From assembly GCA_025934075.1 (NCBI GenBank), contig JAICYT010000014.1, positions 1 through 35,112 on the forward strand: a DNA stretch of 35,112 nt, read 5' to 3'. The notes below the pieces were generated by a model. The model worked only from the letters and a program-made list of their open reading frames with translations. It searched no databases and was not told where the DNA came from. The DNA comes from Gemmatimonadaceae bacterium. Its GTDB lineage: Bacteria > Gemmatimonadota > Gemmatimonadetes > Gemmatimonadales > Gemmatimonadaceae. Below are positions 1 through 8,658 of this stretch, piece by piece. Position 1 is the first letter of the stretch. The number at the start of each line of letters is the position of its first letter. The position numbers were made by a program, and so were the translations under genes.

Positions 1-874
1 GCATGAGATCCGAGCGGCCGCCGTAGGCTGCGACCGGCAGTCCGCCACCGATGACCTTGCCGAGCGTCGTGAGATCGGCCGTCGTATCGAATCGTTCACG
101 CGCGCCGCCGAAGGCGATGCGGAAGCCCGTCATCACTTCGTCGAAGATGAGCAATGCGCCGTGTTCATCAGCGAGTGCGCGCAAACCAGGCAAGAACGCT
201 GGATCGGGGGGAATGAATCCACTGTTGCCCACAACCGGCTCGACGATGATTGCGGCGACCGCATGTCCGCGCAGCAATGATTCCACCGCGCTCAGGTCGT
301 TGAACGGCGCGACGACGGTCAGCGCCGCAAGCGCGGCAGGCACTCCCGGCGAGTTCGGCAAACCGAGAGTCGCGACGCCGGAGCCGGCGCGTACGAGAAA
401 CGAATCGGCGTGTCCGTGATAGCATCCGTCGAACTTGATGATCACGTCGCGACCCGTGGCCGCGCGCGCGACACGCACCGCGCTCATGGTCGCTTCCGTT
501 CCGCTGGACACGAAGCGCAGCATCTCGACGTGCGGCATTCGCTCGACGATCAGCTCACCAAGTTGAACCTCGAGCTCGGTCGGAATACCGAAGCTCGTGC
601 CGCGCCGCATCGTCTCGCTCAGCGCATCGAGGACAACGGCGGGCGCGTGCCCGAGCACGAGCGGTCCCCACGAGAGCACATAGTCGATGTACTCGCGACC
701 GTCAGCGTCCCAGATGCGTGATCCCGCACCGCGCTCGACGACAAATGGCTCACCGCCGACTCCACGGAACGCACGAACCGGCGAGCTTACTCCACCCGGG
801 AAGAGCGCGCGTGCGCGCTCCATGATGTCGTGCGACCGCGTCGTCGGCTTGCTCGCTGTACTCATCGCGGTCAT
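1..874 (-). CDS. hemL: Glutamate-1-semialdehyde 2,1-aminomutase, C-terminus beyond the window
   Basis: PLP-dependent cytoplasmic enzyme that converts glutamate-1-semialdehyde to 5-aminolevulinate in the C5 pathway of tetrapyrrole synthesis. About 291 codons are present and the remaining third of a roughly 430-residue family member lies beyond position 1. Translation of the minus strand gives the N-terminal [10 protein letters not shown] segment, the [20 protein letters not shown] cofactor-phosphate region, the YHGHAD segment, FDEVMTGFR with the Asp that contacts the pyridine nitrogen, and [18 protein letters not shown], whose Lys is the Schiff-base lysine. I chose the ATG at 874 because a GGTGAG ribosome-binding sequence lies just upstream; a second in-frame ATG at 865 is possible. 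The gene begins 5 nt after the rimO stop codon, so the two are probably co-transcribed. Confidence 0.95.
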   Translation of the reverse strand, partial: MTAMSTASKPTTRSHDIMERARALFPGGVSSPVRAFRGVGGEPFVVERGAGSRIWDADGREYIDYVLSWGPLVLGHAPAVVLDALSETMRRGTSFGIPTELEVQLGELIVERMPHVEMLRFVSSGTEATMSAVRVARAATGRDVIIKFDGCYHGHADSFLVRAGSGVATLGLPNSPGVPAALAALTVVAPFNDLSAVESLLRGHAVAAIIVEPVVGNSGFIPPDPAFLPGLRALADEHGALLIFDEVMTGFRIAFGGARERFDTTADLTTLGKVIGGGLPVAAYGGRSDLM

Positions 875-879
875 CGTAC

Positions 880-2265
880 TCACCGGCCGAAGCTGCCGAC
901 CGAACTCATGACGGGCAGCGCACGCGTAGGACGCAGGCGCGTCGCCGGCGAAGAGACGACGCGCAAGTAGGTTGCGCTGAAGTCGACGTCATCGACGACG
1001 TCGTCCAGTCGAACATCGATGAATGTGCCGGGTGCGATCCCGCTGGCGCCAGCCACGTATGTAACACCGTCGATGTCGTCCGCCTGGCCCGCGATGCGTG
1101 CCTGCACCGAGTCGTCGTCCACACGATCGACGAGAGCGCGTACGGTTTGGCCAAGACGCCGCTCATAACGCTCGGCGGTGATCAGTCGTTGCAGCTCGTT
1201 CAATCGCTCGAGTCGGGCGCGCTTCACATTGTCAGGAACGTCGTCGCTCAACTCAGCGGCGCGCGTGCCTTCTTGGGGCGAATACGTGAACGCACCGACG
1301 CGGTCGAACTGCACTTCCTCGAGGAATGCCAGCAGCGTGTCGAAGTCCTGTGCCGTCTCGCCGGGAAATCCAACGATGCAGGTCGTACGGATCGCGACGT
1401 CGGGAACCACCGCGCGAATGCGCGCCACTCTCTCACGAATCGTGCGCTGACGCTCGGGTCGGCGCATGCGCGCGAGCACGGAGTCGGATGCATGTTGGAT
1501 CGGCATGTCGAGATACGGCAGCACACGCGGCTCCGTTCCGAGAATCTCGAGCACGCGCGGCGTGAGACCGGCCGAGTAGAGATAGAGCATGCGAATCCAC
1601 GGGACGGTGGTCTCGCGAACAAGCGCCTCGAGCACCTCAGGCAAGCCGACTCCATCGCGCCGATCGCGACCATAATGCGCTAAATCTTGCGCGACCAGAT
1701 TCAGCTCGCGTGCGCCCTGCGCCTCGAGCAGCTGCGCTTCGTGCACGATTTCGTCGAGTGCGAACGAACGATGCTTGCCACGCATGAGTGGAATCGCGCA
1801 GAAGGCACACCCGTGATCGCAGCCTTCGCTGATTTTGAGATAGCGTACGTGCGACAACCCGCCCGCGAACATGCGGACGCCGGGATGCACCGCCGGTACG
1901 TCGTCCGCAGATAGAAATCCGCGCTCCTCGAGCTCGGGAATGAGACGATCCATCTCCGATGAGCCGAGGAAGAGATCGACCTCGGGAAGCGCGTCGATCA
2001 GCTCGTCTTTGTGGCGCTGAACCATGCACCCGACGCCAACGACCGCCTTGCAGTGCCCTTCGTCCTTGAGGCGGCCGGCCTCGACCAACGCGTCGATCGA
2101 TTCTTTCTTCGCCGCATCAATGAATCCACACGTATTCACGACGATCACGTCGGCCTCGGCCATGTCCTCGGTGTATGAGGCGCCACGGTCGGCGAGTTGG
2201 GCGACGTAGCGTTCGGTGTCAACGGTATTCTTGTCGCAGCCGAGCGTGATGATGGAGACCTTCAT
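880..2265 (-). CDS. rimO: Ribosomal protein S12 methylthiotransferase RimO
   Basis: Radical-SAM methylthiotransferase that adds a methylthio group to the conserved aspartate of ribosomal protein S12. The 461-residue product has the full domain order. The N-terminal UPF0004 domain carries the three auxiliary-cluster cysteines Cys10, Cys46 (NTCGFID) and Cys80. The radical-SAM core carries the CxxxCxxC motif at Cys149, Cys153 and Cys156 ([11 protein letters not shown]). A C-terminal TRAM domain lies at about residues 370-440. The DHGCAFC form and the [12 protein letters not shown] segment favour RimO over the tRNA enzyme MiaB. A short basic tail of about 20 residues follows the TRAM domain. The gene is divergent from the DUF4173 gene at 2402 and is followed directly by hemL. 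Confidence 0.95.
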   Translation of the reverse strand: MKVSIITLGCDKNTVDTERYVAQLADRGASYTEDMAEADVIVVNTCGFIDAAKKESIDALVEAGRLKDEGHCKAVVGVGCMVQRHKDELIDALPEVDLFLGSSEMDRLIPELEERGFLSADDVPAVHPGVRMFAGGLSHVRYLKISEGCDHGCAFCAIPLMRGKHRSFALDEIVHEAQLLEAQGARELNLVAQDLAHYGRDRRDGVGLPEVLEALVRETTVPWIRMLYLYSAGLTPRVLEILGTEPRVLPYLDMPIQHASDSVLARMRRPERQRTIRERVARIRAVVPDVAIRTTCIVGFPGETAQDFDTLLAFLEEVQFDRVGAFTYSPQEGTRAAELSDDVPDNVKRARLERLNELQRLITAERYERRLGQTVRALVDRVDDDSVQARIAGQADDIDGVTYVAGASGIAPGTFIDVRLDDVVDDVDFSATYLRVVSSPATRLRPTRALPVMSSVGSFGR

Positions 2266-2365
2266 GCGGCGAGGTGCGCCGGCGTAGAGCTGGATGCAAG
2301 CATCGTTGGAAGTTAGTTGCCGCGCAGGGTCTTCTGTACGTCCCGGGGGTCGTTGGATCTCGATC

Positions 2366-2392
2366 TTGCGCGATCTAGCTTTGCATTATAAA
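2366..2392 (+). promoter_or_regulatory. Candidate promoter of the DUF4173 gene
   Basis: A TATAAA box at 2387-2392 has a weak TTGCGC element at 2366-2371, with a 15-nt spacer that is shorter than ideal. The expected transcription start falls around 2398-2400, only a few bases before the ATG at 2402. No Shine-Dalgarno sequence lies between them, so the transcript may be leaderless or nearly so. The stretch 2266-2401 also has to hold the divergent rimO promoter, which I could not define. Confidence 0.35.
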
Positions 2393-2401
2393 GTACTCTC
2401 C

Positions 2402-4054
2402 ATGGACACGCCTCTTTACGCTACCGGCCCTGCCGTCGAGGTCAGCGCCCGAGCCACCACGTCGCAGCAGATTCCTCGCGCAATGGCTCGAACGATCCTC
2501 ACGGCGGCGATCCTCCTCGGTATCGACGCCGACGCGCTGCTCCGCGACATGCCCGCTGGGCTTGGATTCGGCCTCTGGATCGGCGCCGTCGCGCTCGCCG
2601 GCGTCGCCATACTCCGGCGCGCGGGGCGAGCCGTCTCTCGCGAAACTGCGGCCTGGCTCGGATCCGCCGTGCTGTTCTCACTCTTCTTCGCGTGGCGAAA
2701 CTCGGAGGTCCTGCTCTTCTTCGACTTCTGTGCGACTGTCGCGTGCTTGGGCATGGCTGCCGTCGCCAGCGGCAACGCACGCGCCGGGTTGTTGGCCCGA
2801 CGCCTCCGCGATACGCTGGCCGCCGGACTGGCCGTCATCGGCGGCGTGATCGTCGGCATCCTTCCACTCGCGTTGCGCGAGATGTTTGCGCCCGGCGAGC
2901 CGAAGCAGTTGACTGGCCGCGTCTTGCCGTTGGCGCGCGCCGGCATCATCTCGGCCGCACTCCTGTTGATCTTCGGCGCGCTGCTTCGATCGGCCGATCC
3001 GATCTTCGCAAGCCTCGTCAAGCTTCCAGGGCTCGACGTCGAGACGATCGTCTCGCATGCATTCTTCATCGGCTTCTTCGCGTGGGTCGTTGGCGGCTGG
3101 TCGCGAACCTTGGTCGCTCCGCGAACGCAGCCTTGGGGACCGGAGAGCAAGCTGCCGTTCGAGCTCCGCATGCTCGACGTCACGGCGGCACTGGGGACGC
3201 TCAACATCCTGTTCGCCGCATTCATGCTCACGCAACTGGGCTGGTTCTTCGGAGGCGAGCAGTTTCTGCACGCGCGCACCGGATTGACCGCGGCGACGTA
3301 TGCGCGCGAAGGATTCTTTCAGCTCGTGTGGGTCGTAGCGCTCGTCGTTCCCGTATTGTTGGCGACTCGCGCCGCGCTACAACCGGGGCGTGCACTGGCG
3401 CGCCGGCACACTCTGCTCTCGATTCCGATCGTTGCGCTACTCGGGGCGATCATCGTGTCCGCCGCCCTTCGAATGAAGATGTACGTGCATTTCTACGGGC
3501 TCACGACGGATCGACTGTACCCGCTCGTGTTCATGGCGTGGCTGGCGATCGTGCTGTTGTGGCTCGCGTTCACGGTGCTTCGCGATTGGGGACGGCCGTT
3601 TGTGGCCGGAGCCGTCGCCTCTGGTCTCACAATGCTCGCGGCGCTGAACGCGTTCGATCCGGACCTGTTCGTGGCGCGAGTGAACACGGAGCGGGCGGCG
3701 CAGGTGTCGCACGCGACAGCGAGCGTCCAACCGACCCTCGATGTCGCACACCTCGCTCGACTGAGCGGGGGCGCCGTCGGCCTCGCCGTGCAGAGTGTTC
3801 TGACAAAGCCGGCCGGCGATGAAGGCAGTGCCCTACGCCTGGCGGATGATGCGCAACGCTGCAACGCGGCGCGCGATCTCCTCGACCGCTGGGGCCCGGC
3901 GTCACGAACCAGAGTGCGGCACAGCGAGGAAGGCAGTTGGCGATTCTGGAACTCTGACGACGCTGCGGCGTTGGAGGTTGTGGCCGCGCACACGAGCGAT
4001 CTCGTACGCGTGAAACACGCGACGTGCAAAACGCCGCCGCACGACTCGCATTGA
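2402..4054 (+). CDS. DUF4173-type multi-spanning membrane protein
   Basis: A 550-residue integral membrane protein of unknown function. About eleven hydrophobic segments run from roughly residue 30 to residue 410, followed by a soluble tail of about 140 residues. Signature stretches match what I know of the DUF4173 family: LIFGALLRSADPIFASL, a W-V-V-G-G-W segment, YAREGFFQLVWV, and YGLTTDRLYPLVFMAWLA near the end of the membrane domain. I placed the start at the ATG at 2402 because the 36 codons upstream of it are not hydrophobic or conserved-looking and overlap the likely promoter. The gene is monocistronic and convergent with yajQ, with 20 bp between the two stop codons. Family assignment is from motif memory, and no function should be inferred. 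Confidence 0.8.
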   Translation: MDTPLYATGPAVEVSARATTSQQIPRAMARTILTAAILLGIDADALLRDMPAGLGFGLWIGAVALAGVAILRRAGRAVSRETAAWLGSAVLFSLFFAWRNSEVLLFFDFCATVACLGMAAVASGNARAGLLARRLRDTLAAGLAVIGGVIVGILPLALREMFAPGEPKQLTGRVLPLARAGIISAALLLIFGALLRSADPIFASLVKLPGLDVETIVSHAFFIGFFAWVVGGWSRTLVAPRTQPWGPESKLPFELRMLDVTAALGTLNILFAAFMLTQLGWFFGGEQFLHARTGLTAATYAREGFFQLVWVVALVVPVLLATRAALQPGRALARRHTLLSIPIVALLGAIIVSAALRMKMYVHFYGLTTDRLYPLVFMAWLAIVLLWLAFTVLRDWGRPFVAGAVASGLTMLAALNAFDPDLFVARVNTERAAQVSHATASVQPTLDVAHLARLSGGAVGLAVQSVLTKPAGDEGSALRLADDAQRCNAARDLLDRWGPASRTRVRHSEEGSWRFWNSDDAAALEVVAAHTSDLVRVKHATCKTPPHDSH

Positions 4055-4074
4055 CGATTTGCCAGCGGACTGCG

Positions 4075-4575
4075 CTAGCGGAAGTTCCCGAACTTCAGCT
4101 CCACGCCAAAATCGCCTTTGCGCAGCAGGGCGATCGCCTCTTGTAGGTCGTCTTTCGACGGGGACGTCACGCGCACTTGATCGCCTTGAATCGACGCCTG
4201 CACCTTCTTGAGCTTCGCGTCTTTGATGGCGGCGGCAACTTTTTTTGCGGTATCGGAATCGAGCGACGTCTTCAGCTTGACCTCGCGGCGCACCATGTCG
4301 CCGCCGGCCTGCTTGATCTCGCCGACGTCGAGGTTCTTCACGGGTACGCCGCGTTTGATGAGCTTCGCCTGCACGACGTCGAACAGCGCACGCATCTGAA
4401 AGTCGCTGGCCGCAACGAGCGCGATCAACTCTTCTGCGCGCTTGAATTCGATCGCCGCGTTCGAGCCTTTGAAGTCATAGCGCTGAGCGATCTCTTTCTG
4501 TGCTTGGTTGATCGCATTGTCGACCTCCTGGAGATCGACACCGGTCGTCACGTCGAACGAGCTGTTTTGAGCCAT
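4075..4575 (-). CDS. yajQ: YajQ family nucleotide-binding protein
   Basis: A small cytoplasmic protein of 166 residues, the usual length for YajQ. Family features visible are the N-terminal SSFDVTTGVDLQEVDNAI, the QRYDFKGS segment near residues 31-38, the central VKNLDVGEIKQAGGD stretch, and the C-terminal KVQASIQGDQVRVTSPSKDDLQ and FGNFR ending. YajQ proteins have two RNP-like folds, and some members bind cyclic di-GMP; binding here is inferred from the family only. The gene lies 51 nt downstream of the primary sigma factor gene, with a short GC hairpin between them. No Shine-Dalgarno sequence is visible before the ATG at 4575. Confidence 0.93.
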   Translation of the reverse strand: MAQNSSFDVTTGVDLQEVDNAINQAQKEIAQRYDFKGSNAAIEFKRAEELIALVAASDFQMRALFDVVQAKLIKRGVPVKNLDVGEIKQAGGDMVRREVKLKTSLDSDTAKKVAAAIKDAKLKKVQASIQGDQVRVTSPSKDDLQEAIALLRKGDFGVELKFGNFR

Positions 4576-4606
4576 GGTCTGAGAGAGCGAAATTTGAGTA
4601 GCACCA

Positions 4607-4623
4607 CGCGCCGACTTGGCGCG
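4607..4623 (-). other. GC-rich hairpin between rpoD and yajQ
   Basis: CGCGCC at 4607-4612 and GGCGCG at 4618-4623 form a perfect 6-bp stem with a 5-nt loop, starting 3 nt after the rpoD stop codon. No T-tract follows on the minus strand. It is therefore not a standard intrinsic terminator; it could be an RNA-processing or 3'-end-stability element that lets yajQ and rpoD messages accumulate differently. Confidence 0.4.
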
Positions 4624-4626
4624 AGC

Positions 4627-5484
4627 TCAGCCCAGATATGACTCGAGTGCCCGCGCGCGGCTGACGTGTCGGAGACGCGACAGCGCCTTCTCTTTGATTT
4701 GTCGAACGCGCTCGCGTGTGATGCCGAGCAACGCGCCGATCTCCTCGAGCGTCATCGGCTCACTGCCGTCGAGGCCGAAATACAGACGGAGGATCTTCGA
4801 TTCGCGCTCTTTGAGGTGCGACAGTGCCTCCTCGATCGACTCGGTGAGCGCCTTCTCGAATGTCTGTTCGTCGGGCGTCGGGTTGAGCGTATCGGGGAGA
4901 TAGTCGAGCAGACGGTTGTCTTCGCCGGGAGTGAGCGGCGCATCGAGCGACAGATGCGTCTGCGAGATCGCCATGGTCTTGGCGACTTCTTCCTCGGTGA
5001 TGTCCATCCCATGCGCAATCTCGGCGTGCGTGGCGTCGCGGCCGAGCTCTTGGAGCAGCGCATTGGCTCGTTTGCCGATGCGGTGGAGCGTGCCGGCACG
5101 ATTGAGCGGAACGCGCACGATCCGCGACTGCTCGGCGAGCGCCTGCAGGATTGCCTGGCGAATCCACCAGACGGCATACGAGATGAATTTGATGCCCTTC
5201 GTCTCGTCGAATTTGTGCGCGGCGCGGATCAGGCCGAGGTTGCCCTCGTTGATCAGATCCGAGAGCGACACACCCTGGTTCTGATATTTCTTCGCGACTG
5301 ATACGACGAAGCGCAGATTGGACCGAACAAGCTTGTCGAGCGCTTCCTGCTCGCCCTTGCGAATGTGCCGGGCAAGGTGCGCCTCTTCGTCGCGCGAGAT
5401 CAGCGGGTACGCGCTGATGTCGCGGAGGTACTGGTCGAGCGAGCCTTCTTCGTACGACGACTTCTTGTTGCCGGTTGCGGCCAT
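4627..5484 (-). CDS. rpoD: Primary-type RNA polymerase sigma factor (RpoD/SigA), short form
   Basis: A 285-residue sigma-70 factor that directs RNA polymerase to housekeeping-type promoters. Region 1.2 begins near residue 16 (LDQYLRDISAYPLISRDEE). Region 2 spans about residues 51-122 and includes NLRFVVSVAKKYQNQG, DLINEGNLGLIRAA and FISYAVWWIRQAI. Region 3 is at about 125-200. Region 4, with the MTLEEIGALLGITRERVRQI helix-turn-helix, is at about 225-280. Region 1.1 and the non-conserved insert are absent and the protein ends SYLG, like the short primary sigma factors of Bacteroidota. The ATG at 5484 is preceded by AAAGGAG and starts just before region 1.2; an upstream extension in frame has no sigma-like content. 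lepB ends 139 nt upstream. It could be a group 2 paralogue if another rpoD exists. Confidence 0.92.
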   Translation of the reverse strand: MAATGNKKSSYEEGSLDQYLRDISAYPLISRDEEAHLARHIRKGEQEALDKLVRSNLRFVVSVAKKYQNQGVSLSDLINEGNLGLIRAAHKFDETKGIKFISYAVWWIRQAILQALAEQSRIVRVPLNRAGTLHRIGKRANALLQELGRDATHAEIAHGMDITEEEVAKTMAISQTHLSLDAPLTPGEDNRLLDYLPDTLNPTPDEQTFEKALTESIEEALSHLKERESKILRLYFGLDGSEPMTLEEIGALLGITRERVRQIKEKALSRLRHVSRARALESYLG

Positions 5485-5495
5485 ACGTACTGCGG

Positions 5496-5502
5496 CTCCT
5501 TT
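5496..5502 (-). promoter_or_regulatory. Ribosome-binding site that fixes the rpoD start
   Basis: AAAGGAG on the minus strand lies 11 nt before the ATG at 5484. It supports the 285-residue form over a longer in-frame version starting at 5619. Confidence 0.6.
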
Positions 5503-5622
5503 GGTGCGTGAATGTGTGAGTGCCTCGGCCGTGAGTGAGTTGGCCACTCCCGGTGTTTCGCATTCACCCATCCGCGCATTCACACAGCGCGACGGGGGTG
5601 GGCAATTGACTCGAACCAAAAC

Positions 5623-6444
5623 CTATCGTATGCGCTCACCCAATCGCGTCCAGCGAATGTGCGTGAGCCACGCAAAAGTATCGACCGTATCTGGAGCGTA
5701 GCTATAGTAAATCACGAACGGCCGACCCTTGAGCAGCGAGTCGGGCACAAACCCCCAGTACCGGCTGTCCAGAGAGTTATCCCGATTGTCGCCAAGCACA
5801 AAGTACTTCTCTTTTGGGACGACCAAGGGGCCCCAGTTGTTTCGCGACGGATGGTATCCCGAAGCGGCATTGGCGGTCCGGACGAGGTAGTCGCGCTGCC
5901 AGCGAAAATCCTCGGGCGCGGGGTCGATATCGGGCTCGGTATGTTCGACGTAGCGCTCAGATAGCGCGGCACCATTCCGAATCAATGTCCCATTCCGCAT
6001 TTCGAGCGTGTCGCCAGGCACACCGACGAGTCGCTTCACGAAATTCTTCGTCATATCGTCGGGATACTCGAACACGATGACGTCACCACGCTGGGGCTCG
6101 CGAAGGCGTGGAAGCCGCTTGTGCGTGAACGGCACTTCCGCGCCGTATACGAGCTTGTTGACGAGCAAAAAGTCGCCGACCTGCAGTGTGTTCTCCATGC
6201 TGCCGCTGGGAATCTTGAATGCTTCGACGAGGAACGTCCGAATCAGCGCGAACAGCACGACTGATACGGCGAGAATCTTCGTCCATTCCCAAATGAAATC
6301 GAGACCCGTGCGCTGGCGGTTGAGCTCGCGCAAGGCTTCCATTCGCTGCTGCGGCGTGATCGAGCGTGCTGACTGACCCCCGGGGGAATCGTCGGCATTC
6401 TCATCGCCAGGCACCGGCACGGAAACGGGTTCGTTCGCGCTCAT
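5623..6444 (-). CDS. lepB: Signal peptidase I
   Basis: Inner-membrane serine peptidase that removes signal peptides from exported proteins. The 273-residue product has a polar N-terminus, one strong membrane segment at about residues 53-72, and the catalytic Ser82 in IPSGSMENTL. The general-base lysine, Lys137, lies in NFVKRLVGVPGD, and the conserved VLGDNRDNSLDSRYWGFV box comes near the C-terminus. A periplasmic insert rich in Asp, Glu and Arg lies between the lysine box and the last box. I prefer the ATG at 6444; a GTG at 6462 in frame would add six residues. The gene precedes rpoD and is unrelated to it functionally, although the two may be transcribed together. Confidence 0.95.
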   Translation of the reverse strand: MSANEPVSVPVPGDENADDSPGGQSARSITPQQRMEALRELNRQRTGLDFIWEWTKILAVSVVLFALIRTFLVEAFKIPSGSMENTLQVGDFLLVNKLVYGAEVPFTHKRLPRLREPQRGDVIVFEYPDDMTKNFVKRLVGVPGDTLEMRNGTLIRNGAALSERYVEHTEPDIDPAPEDFRWQRDYLVRTANAASGYHPSRNNWGPLVVPKEKYFVLGDNRDNSLDSRYWGFVPDSLLKGRPFVIYYSYAPDTVDTFAWLTHIRWTRLGERIR

Positions 6445-6448
6445 ATCA

Positions 6449-6466
6449 CTCACTTCTCTCACTTCT
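6449..6466 (-). repeat. Tandem 9-bp duplication at the lepB start
   Basis: Two adjacent exact copies of CTCACTTCT on the plus strand (6449-6457 and 6458-6466). On the coding strand the repeat yields two GTG codons in frame with the ATG at 6444 and supplies the only purine-rich sequence upstream, so it blurs where translation begins. Confidence 0.7.
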
Positions 6467-6578
6467 CTTTAAATGACGACGACGGCTCGTCAGTCGATGT
6501 AATAACCTGGTCGGGCTCGGCCGGCTAGCACCATCCGGAACTCGCAGCTCGGGTTGGTCCGCCCACAAGCGTCCCTAT

Positions 6579-8078
6579 TCAATCCGGGGTTCCCAGGTAG
6601 TTGTCAATCTGGGCCCGCTGAAGCGAACCCGAGAAATCCAGATAGCCGACCTTGGTCTCCGAGTAAAACTCGTAGACCTCCCAACCACCTTCACGGTGGC
6701 CATTTCCTGTCTGTTTTACGCCACCGAACGGTAGATGTGCCTCGGCCCCGATCGTTGGCGCATTGATGTAGGTGATACCTGTGTCGAGCTCGTTCATCGC
6801 GCGCATGGCGACATTGACGTCTTGGGTGTAGACCGACGACGACAATCCGTATTTCACGTCGTTGTTGATCGCGAACGCCTCGTCTGCCGCTCGAAATCGC
6901 AACACAGAAAGAACGGGACCAAAGATTTCTTCCTGTTCGAGCCGCATACCCGCGCGGACTCGAGCAAAGATCGTGGGCTCGAAGAAATAGCCGTTCTCCA
7001 GACCCTTTCCTGTCGGGCGTTTTCCGCCACACAAGAGATCGGCGTTCTCTTGCTGCCCGATGTCGATGTACCGCTCCACTTTCTCGAGCGAATTCTGGCT
7101 AATGAGTGGACCGACGTCGGTGCCGTCCTTGCGACCGTCCCCCAATTTGAGATCGCGCACACGGTCGATCAACCGACTCAGCAGCTCGTCGTGAATTCCA
7201 TCTTGGAGGATCAGTCGGCTGGTCGCAGTGCAGCGTTGACCTGTCGTGCCAAACGCACCCCACAACACACCGTCCAACGCGAGATCGAGATTCGCGTCGT
7301 CGAACACCAGCATCGCGTTCTTACCACCCATCTCGAGCGACAACCGCTTGTGCATGCGCCCGCAGATCTCTCCCACCATCCGACCTGTTTCCGTCGATCC
7401 TGTAAATGAGATGACGGGAATGAGCGGATGGTTCACTATCGCCGCGCCGGCGGACTCGCCGAGTCCGTGCACGAGCTGAATTACCTCGGGCGGTAGACCT
7501 GCTTCGAGCATCATCTCGACCAGCACATGCCCCGTGTGCGGCACGTCTTCGGCAGGCTTGAAGATGCATGCATTCCCGCAGAGGAGGGCGGGAAACATCT
7601 TCCACGTGGGTATCGCCATCGGGAAGTTGAACGGCGTGATGATGCCGGCGACGCCGATGGGTCGACGGAAGCTCATCGCCCACTTGTTCCGCAACTCGCT
7701 CGGTACGGTGTGTCCGAACAGCCGGCGCCCTTCGCTCGCTGCGTAATACGCGGTGTCGATTCCTTCCTGGACGTCGCCACGCGTCTCAGCGAGCGGCTTG
7801 CCCATTTCGCGAGTCATGAGGTCGGCGATCTCGTCTTTCCGCTTGACCATGATATCGCCGAGCTTTCGAAGGACGTCACCGCGCGCCGGCGCAGGTGTGT
7901 TGCGCCACACCTCGAAGCCGCGGCGCGCCGACTCGACCGCGCGATCGACGTCGGCAGCGCCAGACAACGGAAATCGTCCGACCGTGTCGGAGAGGTCGGC
8001 CGGATTCCGGTTTTCGAAGTATTCGCCGCCGATCGGTGGAACCCAATCGCCGCCGATGAAGTTTTTGAACGATTTCAT
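6579..8078 (-). CDS. NAD(P)-dependent aldehyde dehydrogenase
   Basis: A 499-residue enzyme of the aldehyde dehydrogenase superfamily, oxidising an aldehyde to the carboxylate. Visible landmarks are the oxyanion Asn151 in TPFNFP, the cofactor-loop FTGSTETG at 225-232, the general-base Glu249 in LEMGGKNA, and the nucleophile Cys283 in GQRCTATSR. The C-terminal YINAPTIGAEAHLPFGGVKQ segment carries a PTxGAE pattern that recalls the ALDH7 (2-aminoadipate semialdehyde) branch, but GQRCTATSR is common to other branches, so the substrate is uncertain. There is no clear Shine-Dalgarno sequence before the ATG at 8078. The gene stands alone: 106 nt separate it from the 157-aa membrane protein upstream and about 134 nt from lepB downstream. 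Confidence 0.92.
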   Translation of the reverse strand: MKSFKNFIGGDWVPPIGGEYFENRNPADLSDTVGRFPLSGAADVDRAVESARRGFEVWRNTPAPARGDVLRKLGDIMVKRKDEIADLMTREMGKPLAETRGDVQEGIDTAYYAASEGRRLFGHTVPSELRNKWAMSFRRPIGVAGIITPFNFPMAIPTWKMFPALLCGNACIFKPAEDVPHTGHVLVEMMLEAGLPPEVIQLVHGLGESAGAAIVNHPLIPVISFTGSTETGRMVGEICGRMHKRLSLEMGGKNAMLVFDDANLDLALDGVLWGAFGTTGQRCTATSRLILQDGIHDELLSRLIDRVRDLKLGDGRKDGTDVGPLISQNSLEKVERYIDIGQQENADLLCGGKRPTGKGLENGYFFEPTIFARVRAGMRLEQEEIFGPVLSVLRFRAADEAFAINNDVKYGLSSSVYTQDVNVAMRAMNELDTGITYINAPTIGAEAHLPFGGVKQTGNGHREGGWEVYEFYSETKVGYLDFSGSLQRAQIDNYLGTPD

Positions 8079-8184
8079 GAGTCGGGTGTCAGTGTGCTCG
8101 GTAAGAAATGTACGCGATCGATGGTGAGTGGATTCGTGAAGTGACTCGCGCGACGTCGCATGGAGGCATCAGACTGTCGCCGAA

Positions 8185-8658
8185 TCACTGACACATCCAC
8201 ATGGCAGGATGCCTGAGGTCGGGTTTTGCGTAGCCGATGCGTGGCAAGATCTCGAGCGACCCGAGAACGAGCCCCCAGAGGATCAGCAGAATGGAAAGCG
8301 CATGAGCTTTGCTCGCGCGGTGGCGCCAGGTCCAAACCGAACTCCACACGCCACTGGCGGTCACGACGGCCACCGCCGCCAGGTAGCCCGCCAAACCGAA
8401 ACCGCAGCGGACGGGGTATGGCCACACCACCATCGCGACGCCGACGAGAACCGAGAGCGTGCGGCGGGCGTAGACGCCGAACGACGCCGTCGCGCGCGGC
8501 TCGGCCGCAGCGGACCGCGACGTCTTATCGGAACGCGAAGCGGCCGCGTTCTTTCCGCCGGTCGTCGCCGGCGTCGGACCGACCAGCGCGTCGTCCGAGA
8601 GCGACGCGAGCTGCTTGTCGACTTTCGCCAGCTCTTTGTCCCAATCGCGATCAGCCAT
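8185..8658 (-). CDS. Small membrane protein of unknown function
   Basis: A 157-residue protein I do not recognise. Residues 1-60 are polar, charged and rich in Ala, Ser and Thr. They are followed by three hydrophobic segments at about residues 66-82, 86-106 and 118-138, then a short tail. The ATG shares its A with the stop codon of the sigma-54 activator (TGATG), so translation is probably coupled to that gene. It is the last gene of the larE-thpR operon. Function cannot be read from the sequence, and the location only suggests a link to the regulator. Confidence 0.75.
   Translation of the reverse strand: MADRDWDKELAKVDKQLASLSDDALVGPTPATTGGKNAAASRSDKTSRSAAAEPRATASFGVYARRTLSVLVGVAMVVWPYPVRCGFGLAGYLAAVAVVTASGVWSSVWTWRHRASKAHALSILLILWGLVLGSLEILPRIGYAKPDLRHPAMWMCQ

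Noticed and set aside
2692..3822. A 376-codon open frame in another plus-strand frame within the DUF4173 gene
   Set aside because: Arg-rich and without membrane segments; the DUF4173 frame explains the region.
6579..8078. Assignment of the dehydrogenase to lysine degradation (ALDH7)
   Set aside because: One C-terminal motif is suggestive, but the cysteine region is generic and no lysine-catabolism gene is nearby.
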